Positions 25,436-36,958 are shown, counted from the stretch's first letter. The stretch: DNA of 64,000 nucleotides from Parus major (GCF_001522545.3 NC_031778.1:23248611-23312610), one strand, 5' to 3'. Numbers and translations are program-made. The notes: generated from the sequence alone by a model not told the origin.

Positions 25436-26561
25436 TGCAGAAGAGGCACCCAGGAACACGGTGTGGGAAAGGGCAGCAGCAGCACAAACAGGGCACAGCT
25501 CCTGCTCCTCCAGCCTGCTCTGGGATTCCAGAATCTGGGATTCCAGAATGTCCAGAAATTCTCGGGATGTCCTTGTGGAGTCCTCTGCTGGAATTGAGGG
25601 TGACCTGCTGCTGCCCTGGGCTCACTCCCAGCCATGTCTTGAGCAATATTTATTTGCACAGTCTTGAGAAATACAGATTTTGTACCTGTAATGCAAAGTC
25701 CTGCCTGTGTTTCTGTCTCAGGGCAGAAAAAATCCCTGTCTCCATAAATAGTCTAATGATTGATGCAATTGAAATACTACGTGTTCCCTCTTGTTCCTAA
25801 ACATCAGTAAATACAAATTATATTGATAAATATCAGTAAAAATATAGGCTAAGCAGAAAAGCAAATCTACACTAATTACTACTTCCACCATTACTTGAAT
25901 AAAATGTCCAGCTGGATCCAAATTTGAAAGTATTTAATAGATTTTTTTTTTTTTATTTTACAAACTTAGAGATACTTGGGCATTGTTAAAAGATTTGTGA
26001 GTTTGAGCACGGCTGACCTCATTTTCCCAGAGAAATTATTTTCATTTCCTACCTTATTTCCCCATAATTACAAACTGAGAAAGCAGCTGGGGTGACAAAT
26101 GACATAATTAATGTCTTCACTTTGTTTTGTCCCCTCCTGTGACCAAGCCTCATTCCCTAAATCCCTGGATTGCCACCTACAACCCATCCTCTGGAGGGAG
26201 AGGACATTCCAGGAGCTTGGAAAAAGTCCCAAAACTCAACTCAGTGTGGGTGGAAAATGTGGATTTGTGTCACCCCGTGTGTCCTGCTCTACTCCCTTCT
26301 TCTCCTGAGGATTCCAAACCTTAATTCTCATTCCCAGTGCAGCTCCTGCCCACTTAGGAAGCTGACAGCACAGGAATCTGGTGCTTTGAAGGTTAAAAAG
26401 TCATGGAATTTGGAACAAAAGCAGTCCCAGCCAAATCCAGCACGTTATTTAGAGCTCAGGAGTTCATGTTTCAGACACAACAGGGAGAGTGTAAAAGGTG
26501 AAAAGTCAGGAGAAAAGGGTTAGGGAAAAAAGAGACATTGTATTTTTACATTTTTCAGGGT

Positions 26562-26567
26562 TTTATT
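26562..26567 (-). terminator. Candidate poly(A) signal of the SPTSSB-like gene
   Basis: TTTATT on the + strand is AATAAA on the minus strand, about 650 nt downstream of the SPTSSB-like stop. It is the first hexamer I found in that direction, so the 3' UTR would span roughly 26540-27212. Assignment is by position only. Confidence 0.4.
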
Positions 26568-27212
26568 TTCAGCTACCACAAGTGAATCTGTAGTGTTATA
26601 TTCTCCATATGATGCACATGATTTACTCATCTTCTAAAGTAAACAAAAAATTACCTGTTTTTATAAAGCCCAAGAATCTGAGAATTTCATCATAAATTTT
26701 CACAGCAGCACATCCTCACATTTCTCATGAATCAGCGGCACGGTTTGCATCATGATAACGAGCCAGTCAAGTAATTCATTGGATAAAACAATCAAGGAGA
26801 CTGAATAAATCCTGAAATCATTCCATAAAAACACAGCAAGCTCAGGGAGGCAGCTCCCACTCGTCCAGGATTTTTGTGTGCACATCTCTTCTGGCAGACA
26901 AGAACAATTCATGCCATAGCATTTCTCCAGATGAAAACTTCCCCTATCCAAGCAGCTTTCCAAACAGAAAATTTGCAAGGGGGTTGTTCCTTTCCCCTGG
27001 AATGACAAAATCTTCAGGGGGGTTGTTCCTGTCCCAATCCCAGCTCTGTAATTCCAGCAGGTCATTAAAATTCAAAGCTCTTGAAGAAGCAAATAGTAAA
27101 AAACAGAGATTGATTGGAGCAAAAAACGAAGAGAGAATAAAGCAGACTTTGCTGCTCCTGGACAAAAATGGGATAAGGAAACACATTTTGATCCCCAAGT
27201 CAGGTTGAGGTT

Positions 27213-27455
27213 TTACTTCACCACAGCAAGAGCATTTTCCCGTGGGTTTCCCAGGAAGCTGCAGAGGAGCTGGAAGGCCGAGCTGGCGTGGAAAGCCACG
27301 CAGACATAGGTGGTGTAGAGCAGCAGCCCCAGCATGGCCAGGTTGAAGGAGTAGAAGAGCACCTTCTCCCAGGGCTCCATCAGGTAACTGCAGGTGATCA
27401 GCTCAAACTGGCAGAAGAGCCAGTACAGGTAACTCGGGGTGCTCTTCACATCCAT
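27213..27455 (-). CDS. Divergent serine palmitoyltransferase small subunit B-like protein
   Basis: This intact 80-residue protein belongs to the SPT small-subunit family, whose members activate the ER serine palmitoyltransferase core. It shares the start MDVK, YLYWL (9-13), Q16, TCSY (21-24) and EPWE (27-30) with SPTSSB at 2892-3128; by my count 29 of the first 69 positions are identical. One membrane helix lies at about 33-55 with LYTTYV at 46-51. Differences fall at key places: position 25 is Leu (SPTSSB Val, SPTSSA Met), position 26 Met instead of Leu, position 54 Ala instead of Pro, and Cys15 and Phe17 replace tyrosines. A CCCACAG acceptor places the exon start at 27474, 19 bases before the ATG, matching the structure of the other copy and arguing against a processed pseudogene. 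It lies tail-to-tail with NMD3. Family membership is firm; activity and specificity are inferred. It could be a decaying copy, but the open frame and GC-rich third positions argue otherwise. Confidence 0.87.
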   Translation of the reverse strand: MDVKSTPSYLYWLFCQFELITCSYLMEPWEKVLFYSFNLAMLGLLLYTTYVCVAFHASSAFQLLCSFLGNPRENALAVVK

Positions 27456-27474
27456 CCCCGCGCCCCAGAGCTTC

Positions 27475-28792
27475 CTGTGGGATGAAGGATGGGGAATTGT
27501 GGAAATGGGAACCTCACACCGCACCCTCCTCACCAAGGAGGCTCCACAGGAGCTCATTTCACCCAGCAGTTGTGGCAATTCCATTCCCCAGGCCAGGATT
27601 TCACCTTGCACTGGGTTACTCAGGACTCTGTTGGAGCAGCTGGATTAAAAACCACCTTAAACCCTCCCTCCTTCCTCCTCCTCCTCCTCCTTCCCACCTC
27701 TGGATTTCTACACAGAATTTGCTACCAGGCTGATTTCTACCACTGCAGACTGGATCTCATGTCTCGTGCTCCAGTCGCTGCTGGAAGTCCCAGGTGCAAA
27801 CTGAGAGCGTGGAGAACTCCACACACACAGAATTCCAATAAAAGGAAACTATATCCAGCTTTTTCTGCAGCAGGGATTAAATTGATCTGTTGCCAGAATT
27901 AAATAATAGTAATAACAGCAACAATAATAATAATAAATATTTAATATGTAGTATAATATACAATGTATAATATATAATGTATAATATTTCATATATCATG
28001 TATTACCTATAATATAAAATATATAATTTATAATATATTATCTATAATACATATAATATATGATATATGATATATAATATATAATATATCATATATCATA
28101 TATCATCTATAATATATATTATATATATAATCTATAATATATAATAAATCATATATGCTATATAATATATAATCGATCATATAATGTATTAAAAATGCAA
28201 AATAATTATTAAAAATTCAAAATAATAATAATAGAAGCAGCTTTCTTTTAAAGAAGAAATAAATCAATGCTAATGTTACTGAGTGTTGCATTATGTCATC
28301 AGCAGGACACAGAACTGGAGAGGAAAAGAGACAACAGGACTGTTTCAGTTCTTGACACTTCTGTCCTTTGGTAAATAAGAGGAAACAAACCAAAAATTTG
28401 GATTTCCCACTTTTTAATTGGGAAATAAAGAACTCCTGATGGTGTCAAAATCCGTGGAAAGAAGTTTATCCCTCAGAAATTACATACAATTAACTCCACA
28501 GATCCAAATAGAGTGGGATTTTATCCTAAAAAAGCAAATTCCCAGAGATTTTAGAGACATTTTGGCTTCCATATCTTCCCCTCTTCTCCTCCTGCCAGGC
28601 GAGCTAAACAAACTCCTCTGCAGTTGGAAATATTAACAATGACTTGTAGCAATATCCTCATTAACCATCCCATTTCTGCCCATTACTCCCAGTTTGTACT
28701 AAATCAGACAGCTGAGCCTCTTCCCATCGAAGGTGTGCCTTTGAGGAAAGAGTTTTCCAGTGAAAATTGGGGTTGTGAAGAGCAGAACTCAC
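27475..28792 (-). other. Probable 5' UTR intron of the SPTSSB-like gene
   Basis: On the minus strand a consensus donor CAG|GTGAGT at 28793/28792 and an acceptor CCCACAG|G at 27475/27474 bound a 1.3-kb interval, which contains an AT-rich array (27900-28200). The pairing is inferred from signal quality and from the 5' UTR acceptor seen in the other SPTSSB copy. A transcript would settle it. Confidence 0.45.
27900..28200. repeat. AT-rich (TATAATA)-type low-complexity array
   Basis: About 300 bp of nearly pure A/T with degenerate 'atataatatataat', 'atatatcatatatcat' and 'tataatacatataatata' motifs, many self-complementary. It sits within the presumed 5' UTR intron of the SPTSSB-like gene. Confidence 0.92.
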
Positions 28793-28900
28793 CTGTCCAC
28801 GTGTGAGAGCTGCCACAACACGGCCGGGGATGCTCCGCAGCTTTGCAGGGAGCAGCTCCTGTGAGGATGGAGAGGCAAAGGCAGGAGCTTTGATCCTCAA
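28793..28900 (-). other. Candidate non-coding first exon of the SPTSSB-like gene
   Basis: The minus-strand sequence ending CACGTGGACAG is followed directly by GTGAGT, a consensus donor. Upstream lies a GC box (minus-strand GGGCGGGG near 28921-28928) and a modestly CpG-containing segment. The exon's 5' limit is a guess; only the donor is well supported. Confidence 0.4.
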
Positions 28901-28979
28901 TTACAGAGCGTGTCCTGCGCTCCCCGCCCTCCTCCTGGGATGCTGAAATCTCCTCTGGCCACAGGACTCGGGGTTATGC

Positions 28980-29008
28980 CATGATTTATGCCGTGATTTA
29001 TGCTCTGT
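28980..29008 (-). promoter_or_regulatory. Triplicated CATAAATC-type motif upstream of the SPTSSB-like gene
   Basis: The + strand reads TTATGCCATGA, TTTATGCCGTGA, TTTATGCTC in a row, a 12-bp tandem. On the minus strand this is CATAAATCA-like, which can act as a TATA-type element or as a CDX/posterior-HOX site. It lies some 190 bp upstream of the candidate donor. Function is inferred only from position. Confidence 0.25.
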
Positions 29009-31554
29009 CTGGCTCAGGACACCGGCACCTGGCTCTTGGAGCTGAGCCCAAACTCAAGGACTCTGCAGGGAGGAACACACCAGGTAAAAAAAAAATAATA
29101 TTTACAATTAATGCCTTCCCTAATTTCAAACCTCCCAAACCCTGTGGGGCTCCTGCAAGGGGTAATTTAATGTCTGCACAGAATGATGGGGTCAGAGTTA
29201 AGCAGCCACAAAAATGTGGCACAGGAAAGGCTGCAGTGAAGCCACCACCTTCTTTTGCAACCCCTGATTAAAATCATTTTTAAACAGCTCCCAATATCTG
29301 CATCTCCCAACTCTCATCCAGAAACCCCAGGGTGGAGGGAATTTGGGGATGAGGTTTGTGTAAGGGAAAGAGGGGGAGTTTTCCTCAGAAAAGGTGCAAA
29401 ATAAGAGCAGGCCTCAAATGCTGGAGGCATTTTAATGATCTAATTGGGCAAGTAAATGAGTAAATTCAAATATTATGAATCTGCATAATAGATGGTGTTC
29501 GAAACTGTCTGCCTGCAGCCAAATCATTTCCAAATATGAATCAGCTTGGCATGGGGATGATGTGCCACAAGCAAAGTCTGAGCCTCACCTTTCCTCCCTT
29601 CCTTACAAACACAGCCTGAGCTCACCTGCCAGCAAACCCCGCCCTTCTCCCTCACCTGTGCTCTTCCCCCTCGTGTTTTCCAACAAAATCAAGTTTTCTC
29701 TTGAAGAACTGTCCCTTTTCCTTAGAAAATCCAGAAATGGGGAAGGTCTGTAGTCAAAATGCTCCATTTTCAGCCTTCCAAGCAGAAGCTCCGTGTCCAA
29801 CCTTTGTCCCTCAGGAGCTGCTGCTTCCCAGCACTTTCTCATGGATTTCATGGATTTCACGGAGTCTGGGGGGCTGCCCTGGGTGATTGGAGGTGAAAAT
29901 CAGTGTTTGATTCCCACGGTGGGACAACATCCCTGCTCCAGGTTCCTCAGTTTCCCTGCCAGGTGGAGCAGCCTCTCCTGGATCCTTCAGCACCAAACCC
30001 AGCTGAAGGCAGGGCTGGCACCTCCAGGCTCCCTGAATCCTCCCCAAAACCACCTGCAGAAAACCCAGGAAAACTCAGGACATTCTTCCATCGCTCCCAA
30101 GTACGAAACCACACGGAGATTTTCGGTCTGTTCAGTAATTCTCCGCTTTTAATAACAAATTCCTCCATTTGAAACAACTCCAGTGAGGCTTGTGTGGGTT
30201 TGTTTGGCTCCAGCAGCTCCCAAAGTTTTAGCTGATCCATTGGGAAAGAGCTGCAGGTGGGATGAGCAGCGTCCATTGCCAAGCAGGGCTTGGATGCAGG
30301 AGTGGAAAAGCCCCAGGCATCCTCTGCTCCTGCTTCCTGAGCCTCTCCTGCTGCTTTTTCCAGCTGAATTCCCACGGGGAGAGAAGGAATCATTAATAAC
30401 TTTCACACTGCATAATGAGGTGTGGGCAGCTTCACTCTGAGTACAGGATTTGCCTGAAATCCCTACCTTTTAAAGAAATTCTATTTTAATTTATATCTCT
30501 TATGCTCCAAGAGACATGTACAGAGAAAAAAATAACCTAAAAATATTCAAAAATTCTACAAAGCAACAACAACAAAAAAACATCCCAGACAAAACCATGT
30601 TCTGCTTTGGATGGATGACTGGAAATACATTAAAAAAGCAAATTTTTGCAAAGATCTTGCCCTGAAAAGCAGGGATGAGGCTCTCCCAGTAGCACTTTGT
30701 CCCTTGTTTTAGATCTCTTGATCGTGTTCTGCACACAACTGGATGTCAAAATCTCTTTTTATTGCTTCTCCCTGTGCTTTTCTGCCAAACAAATTCAAAC
30801 CCAACGATATAAAAGTGATACCAGGGCACAGCAATTGGTGTTAGTAAGGGAAAATTAACAAAACAAAGCAGAAATATTCAAATTACAAAGGAAACCAACA
30901 ACCTCCCCTTTTCAGTACCACGTTTTTAATATGGAAAACTTTGGGTTTATACAGAATTTAACAGATTAGCTCCACATGTAGAAATAATGAATTTCTTCCC
31001 CTATTATTTCATGTCTTATAATGGGATTTTCTGATGTCTAATGAGGGGCAGAGTGGTTGTGTTTTGTGGGGTTTCTCTGGTGTCCAGTAAGGATTATATA
31101 ATAAATCTGCTTTTCTCCTCCTAATCGTCTCTTCTGACAAAATTTGAATCTTTGAGATCAGTATTTCTTTTCCCAACTTCCCTGAAATTGGCCAAGGGGA
31201 TGAAAATTGTGGGGTGTAAAGAGAGAGGTAATGAAAGAAAATCAGCTTTGTTTCCATAGAAAACCAAGCTAAAAATGCCTGAAAATATCCCTACCTCACA
31301 CCTGTACACTGCAAGAAGTCAAAATGAAAATGAAATCCCTCCCTACTCCTGGTCCTGCTGAGGACTGGAAGGACAAGGAGGCCACAGAAGATCCACTCCT
31401 GTCCTGGGAAAGGGGAAACGCTGCCCAATTCTTGGCAAGGTTCTGTTCCAGGGGTGTGAAACATCCCTGGTTTGTCTGGAGGGATTCCCTCTGGAACAGG
31501 GCTCCAGAAACCAGATAAGGAATTTATCCAGAGTTCTGTGTCCACAGAAACTGG

Positions 31555-31830
31555 NNNNNNNNNNNNNNNNNNNNNNNNNNNNNNNNNNNNNNNNNNNNNN
31601 NNNNNNNNNNNNNNNNNNNNNNNNNNNNNNNNNNNNNNNNNNNNNNNNNNNNNNNNNNNNNNNNNNNNNNNNNNNNNNNNNNNNNNNNNNNNNNNNNNNN
31701 NNNNNNNNNNNNNNNNNNNNNNNNNNNNNNNNNNNNNNNNNNNNNNNNNNNNNNNNNNNNNNNNNNNNNNNNNNNNNNNNNNNNNNNNNNNNNNNNNNNN
31801 NNNNNNNNNNNNNNNNNNNNNNNNNNNNNN
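31555..31830. other. Assembly gap (276 N)
   Basis: A run of 276 N in intergenic sequence. Unlike the 100-N gap, the size looks like an estimate. Confidence 0.99.
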
Positions 31831-33017
31831 TAAGGGATTGATCTGGGCTGCACTGGGGCTGCCTTGCTGCTGTTTGGGATGCAAATCCCACAGTTTAATT
31901 AGGACATTGCTGCCTGCCAGAGTCACCCCACAGCTGCCAGACCAGTCCAGGAGCTTCCTCAGCCCTGCATCAAGACTCATCATTAACCAAGGGAAGAGCA
32001 CGGAGCCAAAAGCACAAGGAATGTGCCTGGAATATGCAAGGAATTGGCCCAGAGGATGGGGCAGGCCTGTTTCAGCTCCGGGGAAGGTGAGGTTGTGTCA
32101 CTGGAGGTGCCACCAAGGAGTGTCCCATAAAAACTGGATTACAGCAGCTGTGAAACTCCCCCGTGCCTGGGGCAGAATTCCAGCTCCTCTCCTGAACTGA
32201 GGATGGGCCCTTTGGGAACAGAAGGGCTCAGGGAAGCCGTGTGCTCCTTGGGTTTTGACTTTTCCCTCTGTTCTCTGTATTCCTCACACATCTGTCTGTG
32301 GCTCTGTAGCCTGTTGTGTTAGTGACTCGAATTCCCAGTCATTCCCCACAGCCTTTCCCTAGGCAGAAAGATAAAAATTCCAGAGCTCCAAGCCCAGGGG
32401 TGCAAGGCCCCAGCGCTATCTCGATCCTTCCAGGCTTCCAAGGTGGAGAACAACTCCTCTAAAAAACCATTTTCATGGACAAAGAGCAGCCAGTGCTGAG
32501 GAGGAAGCTCCAGAGAAGGGGCTTGGCTGAGAAAGAATCGCATCCCCACTTGTCCCCCTAATTGGTGCTTTTTATCAATTATGCTAATTTCCTAAAACTG
32601 ATAAAATGTACTCACCTCTGGGGGGTGTGTGGGCTTTTGTGGACATCTTTCCATAACTTCCCCTGGGGGTGAATAAATAAATAAAAATTAAAATCTTCAA
32701 ATAAAGATCCACTTTTCTGTGACTGAAATGATCTCGAGTTTCATTTCCACGCTGGAGAAAAGACAACACTGGCACAGCTGGGCTTGGTGTTCTCCCTCTG
32801 CCTTCTCCGAGCTGACACCAGCATTTATCCCCCTCTGCTCCTCCTCTGTGCTGCCCAGGCTGGGGCATGGCTCACCTGAATCCTGCTGTGGTTTCAGGGA
32901 CTAAACCAATGAACTGGGAAGGAAAAGCTGCCTAGAACAAGATGAAATCGAGAATGGCACAGATACAGAGCTGGGAATAGGAGCTGACTGAACTGGGAAT
33001 TCTTGGGACCAAGTTCT

Positions 33018-33134
33018 GACCACCCTGTTCTCTTATTTCCAGGATCATTCTGTATTTTGACTTTAAATATCAATATTTAATATGACCATCCTGTTCTCTT
33101 ATTTCCAGGATCATTCTGTATTTTGACTTTAAAT
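33018..33134. repeat. Tandem duplication, 66-bp period
   Basis: The block starting 'gaccaccctgttctcttatt' at 33018 recurs at 33084 with one substitution (CCACC to CCATC), continuing through 'ttccaggatcattctgtatt' and 'ttgactttaaat'. The second copy lacks the last 15 bases of the unit. Near-identity suggests a recent duplication or an assembly artefact. Confidence 0.95.
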
Positions 33135-33357
33135 CAGGGGTGATGCCAGCCTTGCTATTTTGCAGATCTTCAGCACAAATTATACAATAACTGGCTGAAG
33201 CAGTAAGAAAGGAATTTCATTTGTTTCTAGTAAAGAAATAGCAGCATTTTTATTACAGTTTGACACCTGTAGAGAAAATTTTTCTGTAGTCAAGCACAGG
33301 TCTGTCAAATGGTAGGGAGATTTTATTAATAGGACTTTTAAAGAAAATAAAGTGCAT

Positions 33358-33489
33358 TTGGAAGTGTTCAAGCCAGTTTGGAACAACCTGGGATCATGGA
33401 AAGTGTCCCTGCTCATGGCACAGCGTGGAACTGGATGAGCTTTAAGGTCCCCTCAACCCAAACCAGTCTGGGATTCTATTTTATGATTC
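33358..33489 (+). mobile_element. CR1 LINE 3' fragment, plus orientation
   Basis: 'gaagtgttcaagccagtttg', 'gaacaacctgggatcatgga', 'gtccctgctcatggca', 'actggatgagctttaaggtc' and the terminal 'gggattctattttatgattc' define a CR1 tail with its 3' terminal repeat. Confidence 0.9.
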
Positions 33490-33739
33490 CCAGCCAGATT
33501 ATTCATTCAAAGAAGGAATTTGAGTACTGTAGGACTGTTCCTCCTGTCATTAATCTGCAGAAAATTCCTCCAGAATACCCTGCTAAAAGCAACAGCCCAG
33601 CAAAGTGGCACAGGATGGGAATCAGGGATTTTCCATTGCTCAGGGATCTCACATTCCCTGGCACTGCCATTGCCTCTTGTTCCCTCTCCTCTCCTCATTC
33701 AGCTTGGAAGTTGTGGGAATAAACAACACTCCAGAAACA

Positions 33740-33892
33740 CTCCATCCATTCTCCAGGAAGATTCAGCCTCTGATTCCATCCCCAGAAATGCTTTATCCCT
33801 TCTCCAGGAAGATTCAGCCCCTGATTCCATCCCTATAAATGCTCCATCCCTTCTCCAGGAAGATTCAGCCCCTGATTCCATCCCCAGCACTG
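33740..33892. repeat. 51-bp tandem repeat, three copies
   Basis: Three consecutive 51-bp units begin at 33740, 33791 and 33842, each with 'tctccaggaagattcagcc' and 'ctgattccatccc'. Only a few positions differ between copies. Because 51 is divisible by three and the unit lacks stops, frames stay open on both strands and create spurious open frames. Confidence 0.97.
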
Positions 33893-36669
33893 AGGGAATC
33901 CCAAAGCTGCCACAAAACTCAGCCCAGCTGCAACAAAGTCTGAAAGGGCTCTTTAGAGAGCAGCAAGGAATTCTAAATCTAATTCTAAATTCTAAATCAC
34001 TGCAGCCTGAAACCTCAGGCTGGAACCACAGGGAATCTGGGCCTGGAATGTGCAAAGGAACATTCCAGCAGGGAATCATCAAAAGGAGAATCGGGGTGTG
34101 CTCGGTCCCAGCCGTGTCAACAACCACAGGACAAGAGCTGGGAATCCACCTGGGCTGTGCAGAAAACACCTCTGGAAGATAAATCAGTGAGGTGCAGGGA
34201 GCTGGATTTGGAGAGGAAAGGCAGGGAATTAAAATCTGGGCTTTTTAGGGAAATATCCAGGAGGAGAGGATGAGCTCAGTGGTTTTTTTAAGCCCCTCAG
34301 CCTCCCTCCCGAGAGCCAAAGTGGGCACAGTGCTCTGCCTGTGCTCCTCTCCAACCTCCTCCAAAGGAGTTTTTATCAATGCCATCAAACTGAAACTATT
34401 CCTAAGTTTATTTAAACTCATTTTTCTTGTCTCTCCACGCTTTTAAAATTCTGTTTTGATCCCTGGTGCTTTATTTCTCTGAGGGAGAAGAAATTTCCAC
34501 GGAGCTCTAGAAGGAGGATGGGGTGTAGATGATGGATAATTAGAGGGAGGTTGCCAGAAGTTTCTCCTCCACTGGGGAATCAGCCCGTGGGGGAAGGCTA
34601 AAATACACAGAAATACATCTTTTGCTAAAAGATTTTATATTTATTGTTCTCCAGGCCCCACAAATTTGGAACCTTCAGCTTTTTTCGGTCAGCTCTGGCC
34701 ACACATGGTGGCAACACCTCTCAGAAAAGTGGGTCCACCTTCTATTTTATCTCTGGGTGACAAAACTGATTAATTGAAAATGAGATTTTGAGGCAGATTT
34801 TTCGTCAACCTGATGTATTTTCTTACAGAAAGCAAATCTCCTGCGTTTCTGCCCTGCCAACATAATCAGTGCTGCTGCTGCTTTATTCACATTATTTTGA
34901 CAGAAGTTCAGACCTTTCCTGGATATGAATCCTCTTTATTTAGCTATTTCTCTTACACATGCCCTATTTTTTTCCTGGGACTGTAGTCCAGAGAAAGGAG
35001 CAGGAATTTCTTTCTCTTTCCTGCAAGAAACAGGAATTTCTTTCCAGTGTAATAGTGGCTATTCATTCTGTGGGGAAGTTTTTCCTGGTCAGTTTTTTAT
35101 TCCCATAAAATTCTGCTTTGTGTGAAGTTTCCCAGGTTTTATTGCTGTTTTCTAGAAACTCTTTCACACTTTGCAAAAGAGAGGTTTCTGCTGTGAACAT
35201 TTATTTTCAATGGGATCAAGCACTCCCAGGGGGGAGTTATTTTCTCTCCACAGAGCTAAAAAGTGGATTCTTTGTTAAATATTATGCAGTTATTTGGTAA
35301 ATTAATTAATAAGAACTGGAATTCTGGATTTTAATCTTTGTTCTGCCTCGGTCCCTTCAGAGCTGCCACAAGGCCTCATTTTTAACATTTCTCTTTTCTT
35401 CCTCCCCCTTTATATCCTCCTCTTATTAAGAGCCATTTGTCACTGTGGAATTTTCAGAATTTTAGTGTAGATGTAAAAATATCTTCTTTTGTACATATCC
35501 ATCTTCATGATTAATAACAGAGTGGTCTAAAAAAGAGCAATTCCTTTCAGAATTATAAAAGCCTTTCATCCCATCTCCTCATCCCATCTGAAACGAGGAC
35601 ATTTTCACTCCTGGAAATAAAAAAAGGGAAAAAAATGAGGCGTTGCCACTCCTCTAAATCTAAATTTGAGCTCCCAGACTCAGTAAATCACCCAAGAGAG
35701 GTGGAGATTTCCTGGAAAACACAGCCCTGGTGATCAAGTGATGGATAATTTCAGCTCAGGGGTAAATCCCACCTCAGGACAGGGATTTGCAGCTGCCAGA
35801 TTTTGGTTTTTTCTTGTATTTACTGCCAACCTCTCTGGTGGAAATCCCCCAGGGAAACCTTTCCCAGCAGGAATTTGTACTCTGAGCTTTTGGATCCTCA
35901 GGGATTTATGAACCACGAGGAATTCCATTTTTAATTCTTCCCTCACTTTTATGGCCTTGCCACCTATCGAAGCACCATAAAAACATAAAAAAGACTCTGC
36001 CACTCCACAGAGAATGATTTTTCCAAGACTTCACGGAGCTGCTATTAAAGCCCATTTCGTGTTTCATAAATTTTTATATCAAACATTCCTCCCTGGAATT
36101 TCTCTCCTGTCATAGTGACCAACTGGATTTTATTTTCAAGATAAATTCAATCCTTTCAGCCTCGTTTTCCTCGTGCCAGGTGTAACCCTGGAGGGCCTCT
36201 GTGAAAAACTGTTCAATGGGGAGAGAAAACAAAGCCCATTTTGACAAAAAAAGGGAAAAAATTATCCACAGTTCATCTCATTGCTACTTTAATGTGGAAA
36301 TTCTCCTCTGCCTGTCTTCATATGCAGAGTCCAACTTAAAATGAAGGATATTTGTCAAAATAATCTTAATTTTGTGGAGAAAGGGAGAGCTTTGAGTATA
36401 TAGAATTGTCCTTTCAGCCAAAATTCTGCCACAGATTCATGTATTAGGCCAAGATTTAGATGTGATTAAATGATCTGGGTGTTCTTGCAAATGATTTCCT
36501 TAAAAATAAATAATTTAAAAATAAAGGATTATTTAAAAGCTGGCCACAAAACAGTTTTCCACAAAAAAAAACAACCCAAAAACAACAAAACAAAACCAAA
36601 AAAAGGTGTTACCATTTTCAAATGTTTCAGTGAAAAATTTGCTTTTATGAAAACCCTAAAACCGATGTG

Positions 36670-36958
36670 ATTCCTGAAGTACATATTTATATATATTTAT
36701 AGTATATATAGTATATATGGTATATATAGTATATAGTGTATATATAGTATATATAGAATATATATACTATATATATTATATATACTCTATATATAATATA
36801 TGTATTTTATATATATAAATATAGATATTTTTATATAGTATATATAGTATATATATACTCTATATCTATATCTATCTATATAGATAGATATAGATATATA
36901 TATATAGATATATATAGTATATATTTATTTATATATATAGTATATATTTATAGCAACT
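36670..36958. repeat. AT-rich (TATATA)n array with a 38-bp perfect palindrome
   Basis: About 290 bp of TATATAG/TATATTTAT low-complexity sequence. Positions 36861-36898 form a perfect palindrome centred between 36879 and 36880: the left arm 'tatatctatatctatctat' is the exact reverse complement of the right arm. Confidence 0.95.

Larger units (their letters stand above)
20990..26560. other. Region between NMD3 and the SPTSSB-like gene
   Basis: No coding exon is visible. It may include an extended NMD3 3' UTR up to about 21560. It contains a CR1 fragment (24745-24925) and a G/C-skewed 11-bp minisatellite (25213-25435). The remainder is unique sequence in which I see no conserved-looking frame or RNA gene. 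Confidence 0.6.

Noticed and set aside
27213..27455. Reading the SPTSSB-like locus as a processed pseudogene
   Set aside because: It keeps a splice acceptor in the 5' UTR, has no poly(A) tail at its 3' edge, an intact frame and a conserved EPWE core; old divergence without stops argues for selection.
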